Below are positions 44,897 through 55,290 of a stretch of DNA of 64,000 nucleotides, piece by piece. The stretch lies in the NCBI RefSeq assembly GCF_051622035.1, contig NC_135358.1, positions 8,225,001-8,289,000 on the forward strand, read 5' to 3'. Position 1 is the stretch's first letter. Each line of letters starts with the position of its first letter. The notes beneath the pieces were generated by a model that did not search any database, had not been told where the DNA came from, and saw only the letters and a program-made list of their open reading frames with translations. The DNA is from Arctopsyche grandis. Its lineage: Eukaryota; Arthropoda; Insecta; Trichoptera; Hydropsychidae. Both the position numbers and the translations under genes were made by a program.

Positions 44897-45622
44897 CAGT
44901 GCTTAGTACAATTGGGGGTCGCGACCCCCTGGGGGGCCGTAGGATTTCTCGCGGGGGCCGCGAAAATATTCAATAGAAAGTACAAATATTCATTTATGGA
45001 TATTTTTCCACATTACATATTTAGGGAATGTATATATTTAAGGAAATATTTCCCAAACTTGAATGAGGATGAAAGGAATAATTGGATAAGAACACCATTT
45101 GCCAAGTCCTTAAAATATGATCATATTACGTGGACAGCCCAAGAAGAGTTGATCGATATCAGATTTTGCTTGAAGTGGAATTTAATGAAAAAAGTATTTC
45201 AGAATTTTGGTTAAGGCGACAGCAAGAATATCCTGCTATTGGAATAAAAGCCCTGGTAGCTCTTTTTCCTTTCGTGACTACGTACCTATGCGAAACAGTA
45301 TTTTCGTCATTACTTACATATATTAAAAAATAAGCAAAGGTCATGTTTTCCACGGAGACTTTGGAAGATGCTTTACGAGTTAGCGTTTCTGACATTGAAC
45401 CCGATATTGATTTGTTATGTAAAAACATGCGACCTTATCTATCGCATTAAATTGTTTCATGTGTGTATAGTTTTTATTTAAAAAAAATGTTTTTCAGCAA
45501 GTTCCTATAATTTTGTGCTGAATATAAGTATGTGTATTATAATTGTAATAATATTTTGGGGGCCGTGAATTAATTCTTTCAGATTTAGGGGGTCGTGACA
45601 TGAAAGTAATTGAGAAGCACTG
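44897..45622 (+). mobile_element. Internally deleted hAT transposon
   Basis: Ends CAGTGCTTAGTACAATTGGG and CAATT-related AAGTAATTGAGAAGCACTG form inverted repeats (CAGTGCTT / AAGCACTG). Flanking octamers GTATACAA (44889-44896) and GTATATAA (45623-45630) agree at 7 of 8 positions. GGGGGTCGCGACCCCC-type blocks lie at both ends. The interior keeps the 3' end of a transposase gene. Confidence 0.85.
44950..45450 (+). pseudogene. hAT transposase remnant (dimerisation region)
   Basis: Reading in two plus frames gives LRKYFPNLNEDERNNWIRTP, then EELIDIR, a frameshift near 45165-45185, and then SISEFWLRRQQEYPAIGIKA and FPFVTTYLCETVFSSLLTYI. A stop follows at 45331-45333, and the same frame continues as EPDIDLLCKNMRPYLSH to a stop at 45448-45450. 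The 'W...YP.I...A......P.TTYLCE..FS' block is the C-terminal dimerisation region of hAT transposases of the ZBED5/SCAND3-like group. The N-terminal BED finger and most of the catalytic region are absent. At least one frameshift and one stop make it non-functional. Confidence 0.85.
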
Positions 45623-45630
45623 GTATATAA

Positions 45631-46589
45631 TATTTTTTTTGTTTCAATCAAATGGCGGCTTTCGTTGATCCGAATTGCGAACTTTTGCGGAGTGCACAAG
45701 TGTGTGCACGCAGGCCACTAGTGATATTATAAAAATATTTCAATTCTTATCAATTTAATTAAATAATTCGTCAATATGTAGTTTGAAAATAGCATCGACT
45801 TTTCAAGTAGTCACTGACTTCTGAAAGGAGATAGAATCATAAGAAAGCAACAATCAAATAAAATTAATTTGAGTATTTCATTATAATATAGCGTGCCATG
45901 AATAGACTTCGGTTACTCATCAAAGAAATTTTAAATAACAATTGATCGTTCCATCATTGTTCAAAGCAAGAGAGAAAAAAAGCTTGTAAAAACATGTATT
46001 TTCTAAGAAATGAACAATAATGCTTCAATCCCTAGCCTAAGTCTAATCATAAACTTTTAAAAGTTCATATACAATTTTTTTCAACTGCAATAAAATTTAA
46101 ATGAACATAATAGTGTTAATGCAGGTACAATATAATTTCAGATAACACTGATCTGGTTTGTTAATATCTAAAAATTCATATTATATGATTAATAAAATAA
46201 AACTATAGATCAAAACAATCCAATTTATTTATTATCCAAACAAGTATGTGCATATATAATATAATAAATCAACAGCTTATGGTCCCAATATTTCTGTACA
46301 TAAATTCTATATAATATGTGCATAATAAAATTAAGTAATGATAAGAAAAGAGATAGTTATACATGTAAACAGTTCATAATACATTTGTATTTATTCCTTG
46401 AAAAAGTACATATGAATTACATAGTATCTACAAAGTAAAAAATTGTACAATTTAAGTATTATAAAAAAGTTTTATGAATGTATAAAGAAAATAGCAAAGT
46501 GAAACATAGAATAACCTTATGAACAAAAGAATAATATGTGATAAAACGTGGTTATATTTAAGTAAAATAAAGTCACCTTAATACAGAAC
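45631..46589. other. AT-rich flank of GLYCTK
   Basis: 45930-46045 holds a decayed arm of the 148-bp MITE family (CAAAGCAAGAGAGAAAAAAA, CCTAGCCTAAGTCTAATCAT). The rest is AT-rich and includes the unresolved 3' untranslated region of the minus-strand gene that follows. Confidence 0.4.
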
Positions 46590-48080
46590 TTAGGATACAG
46601 AAACTCGAGTCAATTTCTTAGGTGTAATTATTATCATATGAATGTCCATAACATTCGTATTAGTGTGGCCAGTTTTTACATGGAATTTTTCATTGCAAAA
46701 CTTTCGGTAGAAATTATATGTATCGTTATTAGCCAAATATGTTTCAGCACACAAGTTTTGATCCAATGCATCGGATATCAAATGGCTGTAACCAATCGCG
46801 CCAGCGGCATCGGTAGGTCCATCGATACCATCCGTACCGGCACACAGCATATGAACATCATAATTGTTTAATAGACTCATCTGCTTTTTCTCAAAATTAA
46901 AATTCGAAGAAAATCTAAGGGCTAATTCTTGGCTCCTTCCTCCTTTGCCCGTTCCTTTAACGCTAACCGTTGGTTCACCTCCGGCGATTAAGAAAACTCC
47001 TTTACTATCTGGATTGAGTTTCAAAGCCTTTATTTTCTGTATATCATCATCACACAATGATATTTGATTTAAAGTTTTCAAAGTCTTTTCAGCAACATCT
47101 GTGTTAATCGAATCAAGTAGAAGAAAAATTATTGTACATACTAAACGGCAATATTGATAACTCAATGTTTCAACATCTCCATGAATACTATCACTCAAAA
47201 CTAATGTATGGTATCCTAAATTGGAAGCTTCATCGTTACCAGCCTGTATAGCCATTGTATTGTTACCAATTACATAATTACTCACATCAATGTCTGGTGG
47301 ATATTTTTCAACCGTCGTATTGTTCAATACTTGTTTGATAGATTGGGGCAAGCTAGTTTCCAAAGAATATTTTTTGATTATATCCAAAGCTTTCGATGAA
47401 TCATCGTCATTTTCAAAAGTTGGACCACTAGCAATGAATTCAGGACGGTTTCCAATTATATCAGAAAGCATCAAAGTAACAACACTAGCAGGATAACTCA
47501 TCAATGATAATTTTCCGCCCTTTACAGAAGATAGACATTTTCTTACAGTATTCAATTCAATTATGTCGGCACCAGTATTTGCTAGTTTCTTGATGAAATC
47601 ACCTTTCTCTTGAAGAGTTATAGGGTGTAAAGGAGCAGGAAGAAGAGCAGAACCTCCTCCGGATAATAAGACTAGTAAAACTGATTTTTCATCTAAATTT
47701 TTAACCAGATTAATTATTTTATTGGTTGTATACTCTGCTTTTGCATCTGGTAGATTATTCTCAGCACCTTCGTAAAACTCTATCACAGAGGATGACGAAA
47801 CACACGATTTATTCAAAACACCCTTAGGAATACTTATAATTCCATGCTTTAATTTGCAATTTAGTATTCTTTCTATTTCTATCGCCATTTGAAACACTGC
47901 TTTTCCAGCCCCCACTAAATAAACATCTTTATTGGCGAGGTTATGGGGAAAGTTATATACCTTCAAAACTTCTGTAGTTTTGTCATAATTAATGTTATTT
48001 CTAATTAGACTCGGTATTTGTACTGAAGACACACATTTTAAGAAAATTTCTTTTAAAATTCTTGACACTTTATCACACAT
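46590..48080 (-). CDS. GLYCTK: D-glycerate 2-kinase (MOFRL family)
   Basis: Phosphorylates D-glycerate to 2-phosphoglycerate with ATP, in serine and fructose breakdown. The 496-residue product has the two-part layout of animal GLYCTK (human about 523): an N-terminal DUF4147/Rossmann-like part with GAGKA at residues 57-61, the phosphate-binding LSGGGSALLPAP at 139-150, ELNTVRK at 175-181 and SDIIGNRPEFIASGPT at 206-221, then a MOFRL domain with GGEPTV (367-372), GKGGRSQELAL (378-388), GTDGIDGPTDAAGA (415-428) and TGHTNTNVMD (470-479). I start at the ATG at 48080. The frame stays open 21 bp upstream, but the first codon there is GTG. The coding part is uninterrupted, with no intron. Its 5' end faces SCFD1. 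All key motifs are intact, so it is probably functional. Confidence 0.95.
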   Translation of the reverse strand: MCDKVSRILKEIFLKCVSSVQIPSLIRNNINYDKTTEVLKVYNFPHNLANKDVYLVGAGKAVFQMAIEIERILNCKLKHGIISIPKGVLNKSCVSSSSVIEFYEGAENNLPDAKAEYTTNKIINLVKNLDEKSVLLVLLSGGGSALLPAPLHPITLQEKGDFIKKLANTGADIIELNTVRKCLSSVKGGKLSLMSYPASVVTLMLSDIIGNRPEFIASGPTFENDDDSSKALDIIKKYSLETSLPQSIKQVLNNTTVEKYPPDIDVSNYVIGNNTMAIQAGNDEASNLGYHTLVLSDSIHGDVETLSYQYCRLVCTIIFLLLDSINTDVAEKTLKTLNQISLCDDDIQKIKALKLNPDSKGVFLIAGGEPTVSVKGTGKGGRSQELALRFSSNFNFEKKQMSLLNNYDVHMLCAGTDGIDGPTDAAGAIGYSHLISDALDQNLCAETYLANNDTYNFYRKFCNEKFHVKTGHTNTNVMDIHMIIITPKKLTRVSVS

Positions 48081-48459
48081 GTTGACTGCCTTAATAACCA
48101 CTTTAGTTTAATCCGCAATGAGATTAAATGATAAGATAACGTTTGGCTAAAAACAGAAAAGCAATGGCTGTATAATAAAACACAAGAAGTTGAAGTAATG
48201 TTTTAAATACCTATTGACTAAATTTCATGTTTTCGACAGTTAAAATCCATGTTCATGACAGCTGTCATAAGCAAACCTACATAAAAAAAATATTAATAAT
48301 CATGATTCAAAACTGTTTGTATGATTTGGTAAAAGTTAATATTTTAGCTCAAATTAGCTTGTTATGTAGTTAGGTGTATTTTTTGAATTTTTATTGTATT
48401 GTACTTTATAATTAAATGTAATCTTTTTAATAAACCAATGGGGAAATATATAAATACAT
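48081..48459. promoter_or_regulatory. GLYCTK upstream region
   Basis: About 380 bp between the GLYCTK start and the foldback element. It is AT-rich, with no clear TATA/initiator pair. GLYCTK transcription must start in or near here, which is inferred only from gene orientation. Confidence 0.35.
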
Positions 48460-48672
48460 CGGTAATTGGACTATTCGTCACATTGGGGTGGTTACAAAAA
48501 CAATTTTTGCCATGAAAATCGCGAATACACAATATTTGGCACTCAAGTTCTCGTTACTATGATAGTTATCGTTAGTATGATGGACTTTTCGGCTGCCAGA
48601 TGTTCTGTTATAGAGATTTTAGTGACTTTGTGACGAGTAATTTGTGACCAGTTATCACCGAACCGAATACAT

Positions 48673-48903
48673 CAGTGGCGGCTCGTGAGAATTCCCAGAG
48701 GGGGGGGGGGGCTGCAGCGATTAATCGGGCTGTAGTAGCTCGTTGACCATACCGGTGATCAAATGCAGACAAAAATAGCATGCATATGTACTATACTGGG
48801 AGGTCTGCAGCCCTGCAGCCCATATGGACGGCAAAAATAGCATGCATTTTTACTATTCTGGGAGGGCTGTAGCCCCGCAGCCCATATATACGAGCCGCCA
48901 CTG
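48673..48903. mobile_element. Nested 231-bp hAT MITE with internal duplication
   Basis: Ends CAGTGGCGGCTCGT and ACGAGCCGCCACTG are identical to those of 17272-18003. A block of about 60 bp (AAAATAGCATGCAT ... CTGCAGCCC) occurs twice in tandem (48770-48830 and 48833-48893), and a 13-G run lies at 48700-48712. No exact 8-bp TSD is seen. AATACAT occurs just left of the element and again 3 bp beyond its right end. Confidence 0.8.
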
Positions 48904-48966
48904 ATTAATACATTATATTTATAAGAATACTTTTAATGTAAATATACAAAGTTTTTATAGCCATTG

Positions 48967-49113
48967 CTACGTCCACACTACTAATATCTACACCCGATAT
49001 TTATGAAATTTGCTATAATCAGTTCCTAAATAGCAACCACAGGTGGCAATATGGGAACTGGATATGGAAAATTTCGTAAATATCGGGTGTAGATATTGGT
49101 AGTGTGGACGTAG
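48967..49113. mobile_element. Nested 147-bp foldback MITE
   Basis: CTACGTCCACACTACTAATA at the left and its near-complement TATTGGTAGTGTGGACGTAG at the right form about 45-bp arms. CCATTG repeats on both sides (48961-48966 and 49114-49119), giving a 6-bp candidate TSD. The superfamily is unclear. Confidence 0.8.
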
Positions 49114-49348
49114 CCATTGAAAACGTATTTTCTCTGTTTATTCGGTTCGGTGATTACTGGTCACAAATTACTCGTCATAAAGTCACCAAAATCTCTATAA
49201 CGGAACATCTGGCAACCGAAAAGTCCATCATACTAACGATAACTATCATAGTAACGAGAACTTGAGTGCCAAATATTGTGTATTCGCGATTTTCATGGCA
49301 AACATTGTTTTTGTGACCACCCCAATGTGACGAATAGTCCAATTACCG

Positions 49349-49501
49349 TTTATTCATAGATAATTGTGTGTGGCGAAGAGTAAAATGTGGCGAAAAGCCG
49401 TTAGCTTGGCCAACCTGTCGACTTACTGACGTGTAAGTTTGACAGATGACAGCTAGTGGAACTACCATTTATTAACCCGATGAGAAATAGCTGAATTTGC
49501 C
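49349..49501 (+). promoter_or_regulatory. SCFD1 upstream region and 5' UTR
   Basis: Only about 150 bp separate the foldback element from the SCFD1 start codon, so the core promoter must be here or inside the transposon. No TATA box is visible. The context before the ATG (TGAATTTGCC) is unremarkable. Confidence 0.4.
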
Positions 49502-52355
49502 ATGGCTTCGTTAAAAGAACGTCAAATTAGTGCGTGCTTCTATTATTACCATCCATTCTTGATAATTTTCCCATTACTTCGTTTGTTCAAAATCAAAAAT
49601 TTAATTGGTACACTTCTATGGAATATTTGAATAGAGGAGTGTCCATGTTTATACCAGACATGAAATTGTGACTTGAATTGATTTTAATCAATAGTTCAAT
49701 GATAACTTTATATGTATTTGTAGGTGCACTGAAGCAAATGCTAAATCTCAATCAGACACCTAGCAAAAGTGCAGCAAGCGAACCTACCTGGAAAGTTTTA
49801 GTGTTCGATAGAGTCGGACAAGACATAATATCACCATTAGTATCGGTGAAAGAACTCAGAGAATTAGGCGTAACACTACACGTGTAAGATTGAATTTAAA
49901 CATAATGAAATGCTTATTATTAAACGAGTCGACTGTTATCACATTTTATGTATTATTGAACTTTCAGCCAACTTCATTCCGATCGCGATCCCATACCTGA
50001 AGTACCAGCTGTGTATTTTTGCGCTCCCAGCGAAGAGAACCTCGGCAGGATCAGTCAGGATTTGGAGAATGGCATCTACGATCAGTACCATTTGAATTTC
50101 ATATCACCAATATCGCGACAAAAACTCGAAGATTTGGCTGCCTCAGCACTTCATTCCAATTGTGTTGCTAACATTCAGAAAGTTTATGATCAATATTTGA
50201 ATTTCATATGTTTGGAAGATGATATGTTTATTTTGAAACATCAACAGTCTGATTCACTGTCTTACTATGGTTGGTATAATAAATTAATATGTATATATAT
50301 ACATATTATTTCAATCTGAAGAAAGCTAATTTTTATTAACATTTTAAGCTATTAACCGTGGTGATACTAAAGACACTGAAATGGAAAGCATAATGGACAA
50401 TGTTGTTGACAGTTTGTTTTCATTGTTCGTTACATTAGGTATAGTATAAATTAATATGTAAACATTACAACAATTACAACAGTTTAATATCTAAATTATA
50501 TTTATTTTTAGGTAATGTACCTATAATTCGGAGCGCCAAAGGAAACGCTGCCGAGATGATAGCTAAAAAGTTAGATAAAAAATTACGCGAAAACCTGTGG
50601 GATAGCAGGAACAATCTTTTCCACGGTAACACGGGTCAAACTGGTGCTTTTGGATTTTCTAGACCACTTTTAATAGTGTTGGATAGAAACATGGATATGG
50701 CAATACCTTTACATCATACTTGGACATACCAAGCACTGACACATGATGTTCTTGATCTATCTTTAAATCGGTTACTATTTGAAATGTCCCTTGTATTATT
50801 TATAATTTCAAATACATATGTATAAAATGTGTCTGTTTTATTTTTAGAGTGCTAGTTAATGAGGGTCCATCTGCTGCTGGAATCAAAACTAAACCAAGAT
50901 CGTGCGATTTAGATGCGAAAGATAAATTTTGGTTAGATCATAAAGGTAGCCCATTTCCTACCGTTGCCGAAGCTATTCAAGAAGAACTAGAAAAATATAG
51001 GTAAGATATTTTGATATTTTAGATTGAAATATTCACTTGATATCGATATGTACATATATATTTTATTTATCAACTTTAGGTCATCTGAGGAAGATGTTAA
51101 AAAACTTAAAAGTTCAATGGGGCTCGACAATGATAGTGATTTTGCTTTAAGTATGGTAAGCGATAATACCCAACGGTTAACCAATGCAGTCAACTCATTA
51201 CCACAATTGATGGAAAAGAAAAGACTCATAGATATGCACACTAGCATCGCCACTGGTCGGTTCATAATATGAAAATAATGTTTTGATTTCATAATTTTCA
51301 CTATTTTTACAAGCCTCTTCTATTTATACTAAATATAAATCTTTGTACTTTGAATACAGGCATATTAGAAAGTATAAAGTCACGCAGACTAGATTCTTTC
51401 TTTGAGCTGGAAGAGAAAATTATGAGCAAGACGGCAGTTGAAAGCAAAACAGTGCTGGATATCATCAGCGATCCGACGGCTGGTTCGACTGATGATAAAA
51501 TGAGACTTTTCATAATATACTACATATGCACTCCTCATATAAGCGAACAAGAGTACATCAAATTCGAAACAGCTTTAACAAATGCAGGATGTGACATGTC
51601 TGCGATGAATTACATCAAACGATGGAAGTAATGACATCACTTGTTATTGAACAATTCTTATTACAACCCATTCCATGGTGCAAATTTTGACCAATTTAAA
51701 TTTTAGAGGCTATACGAGAATGTCTGGTCAATATGAAGGTGGTGGTACGAAAACTGTCTCTATGTTTTCCAAATTGATGTCTCAAGGGTCATCGTTCGTC
51801 ATGGAAGGTGTAAAAAATTTAGTAGTTAAACGACATGTAAGATTATCACATTTGTCTGTCTTATATATAGTAATTTTTTGTATGATAACTTGAATTGGGC
51901 CGTTTTAGAATCTCCCAGTCACCCGTGCTGTAGATGCTGCAATGGCTGGCGGCTCAGGTGGAACAAATACCAATTTGTCTGGAAGCAATAGTGGAAGATC
52001 TGGTGGCACTGAGGGAGATCTCCTTTGGTTTGATCCTCGTTTATTGAGACCAAATGATGCGCCAGTAGCTCCTAGGACTACACCTTTTCAAGAAGCCGTT
52101 GTATTCATCGTGGGTGGAGGCAACTATATCGAATATCAAAACCTCGTAGACTATGCTAAAGTAATTTACAATATAATACTATACAGTGTGCTGTCCTTTT
52201 TATTATTAAAATTATTATTTTTACTAAATATTCATTATTATTTTCAGCAAAAGTCAGCCAATAGTAACATCCGGATCATATATGGTTCATCGACTTTGAC
52301 AAATGCCTCACAATTTCTGAAACAACTTTCATTATTAGGACAAGAATTACAATAG
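49502..52355 (+). CDS. SCFD1: Sec1 family domain protein 1 (SLY1)
   Basis: SM protein that binds syntaxin-5/SNARE assemblies in ER-Golgi vesicle fusion. Eleven exons can be joined in frame: 49502-49529, 49724-49883, 49968-50269, 50349-50438, 50512-50770, 50848-51000, 51080-51255, 51360-51627, 51707-51836, 51909-52160 and 52248-52355. Their sum is 1926 nt, or 641 residues, against 642 in human. All ten introns are GT-AG and short (69-194 bp). Visible hallmarks are TWKVLVFDRVGQDIISPLVS (31-50), LHSDRDPIPEVPAVYF (65-80), DRNMDMAIPLHHTWTYQALT (251-270), KKRLIDMHT (377-385), FVMEGVKNLV (509-518) and VVFIVGGGNYIEYQNLVDY (586-604). A Gly/Ser-rich insert covers 534-557. Several donors are weak (GTTGGT, GTTACT, GTCGGT). 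The frame is intact, so it is probably functional. Confidence 0.96.
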
Positions 52356-53504
52356 TACGAACCCTGTTATACATTTTTACAATACATGTAAATGAAGAAT
52401 TATAATTTTAATTTCATATATGTAATAATGATGAACTTTTATATAAATTGGTGTATTCTTTTCCCTCTTATTTTTTAATAATCGAAATTAATTGAAAGCT
52501 TCTTTTCGAAGGGCGTCATTTTTTTTCTATATTTGCTTATTTATTGTATAATTGTATTGAACATTAAAACATAATGTCAGCAAGCGATACATTGTTTCAT
52601 TTTAATATATAATATATTTCTTAATTTTATATGCGCAAAAATGGATATTTTTTGATGATGGCAAATTATAGTATTATTATATTGTACTAGTGTTGTACCC
52701 AATGAAATATCTTCGCATGGGTGTTGGCATATTAAGTTATTAAATAAAAAAATAATTAAAATAAATGTGTTCGATCCCCACGTGGTCAGAGAAATGTAAT
52801 AATAATAGAAGGGCCCTTACTAATAAATAATTGCTGTCAATATAAATACGCTACAACGCACGGAATACAATCGGGTCAATTTACTTATAAAAATGCATCC
52901 CGTGTTGTTTATTGTGTATTTATGAATGCATTGTGCAATTTTCACCGATGCTTGCCCATCTTACGAGTAATATAAACAAACAGAGAAGTTTTTATCGGAC
53001 ATACGTCGAGCACCAAGCATCAAATACGACTGATGCTAAAATTATTTATATCTGTCCGTGGACAGAATGTCACTTGACAACAAAAGGACACCTAAAGCCA
53101 CTTCTATTAATATTACATTTCTCTGATTGTACTAGTGTTGTACCTGATGAAATATCTTCGCATGGGTGTTGGCATATTAAGTTGTTAAATTAAAAAAAAT
53201 TAAAAGAAATGTGTCGTCAGTCATGTGTTCGATCCCCATGAGGTCGAATTTTTTTTAAATATATTTAATTGAATTGTTGCATATGAAAAAAAATGATAAA
53301 AACTACCTGCCTACTTATGTTCATATAGACAATATAAGACACCGATAGAAAAATTAATTAATCAACTAAATTACTATACATATTTTCAATAGATGTCGGT
53401 AAATTATCTGCCAAGTGGAAACATTAGTAACAATTAGTATATATAGAAGTTTTTTCTTTTATTATTGTATTCGTATATACGTTTTCTTATTATTATCCCT
53501 ATCT
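52356..53504. other. SCFD1 3' flank with a direct-repeat pair
   Basis: Candidate poly(A) signal ATTAAA near 52563. Two about 110-bp direct repeats, 52685-52790 and 53128-53246, share ATATCTTCGCATGGGTGTTG, GCATATTAAGTT and GTGTTCGATCCCCA. The last is B-box-like, so they may be ends of an unrecognised SINE or other repeat. The sequence between them shows no gene. Confidence 0.5.
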
Positions 53505-55290
53505 AACTTCCTAAGAAGAGAATAGTCAGGGATGTCAGGGATTTTAACAGCAAGCTAATAGAAAATACCATTAAGAATAACCGTAGCCTGAAAAAGTGCA
53601 AACAAGATCTTTTCTTAGGCAAAAACCAAATGATCGCAATCAGATCAGAGAGCGGAGTAATAATTAAGAATAGAGAAGAGATCATAGACAGAGTTTATAC
53701 GTTCTATGCAAAACTTTACGAGAACAACAACGGTCAATTTCCCGCTCCAGAATCGACACACGGCCAAAGGGTTCCTGCAGTATTGCCTAGCGAAGTAGAG
53801 GCCGCGCTAAAAACTGCAAAGAACGGTAAAACCCCAGGGGAAGATAATATTCCCATTGACTTACTAAAATGTGGCGGCCCCCCCCCCTAATTAATATCTT
53901 AGCTAGGCTTTTCAGCAAATGCATCCAGAACCAAGCTATACCAGAAGGATGGAATAACGCAACTATCATTCTAATACACAAAAAAGGCGACAAAAGCGAT
54001 ATCAAGAACTAACGACCCATTAGTTTACTTTCAGCGATCTACAAGCTCTTCACGAAGGTTATTACAGAAAGGCTGAAGAATATCCTCGACGAGAACCAAC
54101 CTATAGAGCAGGCAGGGTTTAGGGCAAATTTCAGCACAATGGACCACCTCCAAGTAGTTGGCGAACTAATCGAGCGCGCCAACGAATATCAACGGCCATT
54201 GTGCCTAGGTTTCGTCGATTATGAGAAAGCCTTCGATACAGTTAGTCATAATGCAGTACTTAACGCTCTACAAACACAGGGAGTGCCGGAACCCTATGTG
54301 GGACTGTTAGCTGCAATATATAAGAATGCCACAGCTTCGGTTAAAATTTTTTCAGGTACAGATAGATTTAGCATAGGAAAAGGAGTAAGACAAGGAGATA
54401 CAATCTCGCCCAAGTTATTCAATGCGGTGCTTGAGGGAGTTTTCAGGAACTTGGATTGGGATACAGCCGGAGTAAGCATCAATGGTCGCTTTTTGAGTCA
54501 CCTTCGGTTCGCAGACGATATAGTTTTAGTAGCTCGTGATTCAGCTGACCTACTTTCAGACTAACACAGCTGGACAGGGAAAGTAGAAAAGTAGGATTAA
54601 AAATTAACGTAGATAAGACTAAACTAATGTTCAATAGTTATTGCATGCCTGATAGCATCCCCTTAGATGATAAACCAGTAGAAGTAGTAAATAATTATTT
54701 ATATTTAGGTCAAATAATTGACATGTCTGGTAGTAAAGATGAAGAGATAAAGAGACGTGTGAAATTAGGATGGAGTGCATTTGGACGGATGAATGCTGTT
54801 TTTAAATCAAAAATGCCACTCTGCCTGAAGAAAAGGATCTTTGATCAATGCGTTTTGCCAGTGATGACGTATGGATGTGAAACTTGGACACTGAACGCCA
54901 AGATGCTAAATAAAATCCAATGCACTCAAAGAAGTATGGAACGCTGTATGCTTGGCATAACGAGGAAAGACAGAAAGCGGAACACGTGGGTGAGAAGCAT
55001 GACAAGGGTAGTGGACATAGTGGATAGAGTGAAGAGATTGAAATGGCAATGGGCGGGTCACATAGCTAGGAGGATGGACGAAAGGTGGACAAAATAAGTG
55101 CTTGAATGGTACCCGAGAGAAGGCAAAAGAGTAAAAGGAAGACCGCAAGGAAGATGGGTGAACGAAATTAGAAAAATGTGCGGAATGAGATGGATGAGTG
55201 TTGCGCAAAACAGAGACGAGTGGAAGCGTGTTGGAGAGGCCTTCATCCAGCAGTGGAGTGCGAATGGCTGTAAATGATGATGATGATGAT
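53505..55290 (+). pseudogene. RTE-type LINE, 5'-truncated and mutated
   Basis: Encodes the reverse transcriptase and C-terminal part of an RTE-clade non-LTR retrotransposon. The endonuclease domain is missing at the 5' side. Recognisable blocks are KNGKTPGEDNIPIDLLK (to 53871), IPEGWNNATIILIHKKGD, FVDYEKAFDTVSHNAVLNAL (from about 54209), GVRQGDTISPKLFNAVLEGV, catalytic FADD (54508-54519), YLYLGQIIDMSG, CETWTLNAKMLNKIQCTQRS, WAGHIARRMDERW and GEAFIQQWSANGCK before the stop at 55275-55277. Lesions: a frameshift at a C-run (53878-53886), TAA in place of the expected Tyr of KNYRP (about 54009), a frame break near 54561 and a stop at 55095-55097. It ends in the (TGA)n tail typical of RTE. Related 3' fragments lie at 29250, 29640, 34975 and 36640. 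Confidence 0.92.

Larger units (their letters stand above)
48460..49348. mobile_element. 889-bp foldback element between GLYCTK and SCFD1
   Basis: Arms of roughly 205-210 bp (48460-48669 and 49139-49348) are near-perfect inverted repeats starting CGGTAATTGGACTATTCGTC and ending with its complement. They contain TAACGATAAC and ATCGCGAATAC blocks. A third, solo arm lies at 22090-22305. Flanking nonamers TAAATACAT and TTTATTCAT agree at only 6 of 9 positions, so the TSD is not secure. Two smaller foldback elements sit in its middle. Confidence 0.85.

Noticed and set aside
48081-48101. GLYCTK frame extended upstream to 48101
   Set aside because: The upstream codon is GTG. In a eukaryotic nuclear gene the first ATG at 48080 is the better start, and the extra seven residues add no conserved sequence.
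49678-50319. Separate small genes at the SCFD1 exons
   Set aside because: The individual open frames are exons of one gene. They join in frame with GT-AG introns into a 641-residue protein matching SCFD1 along its length.
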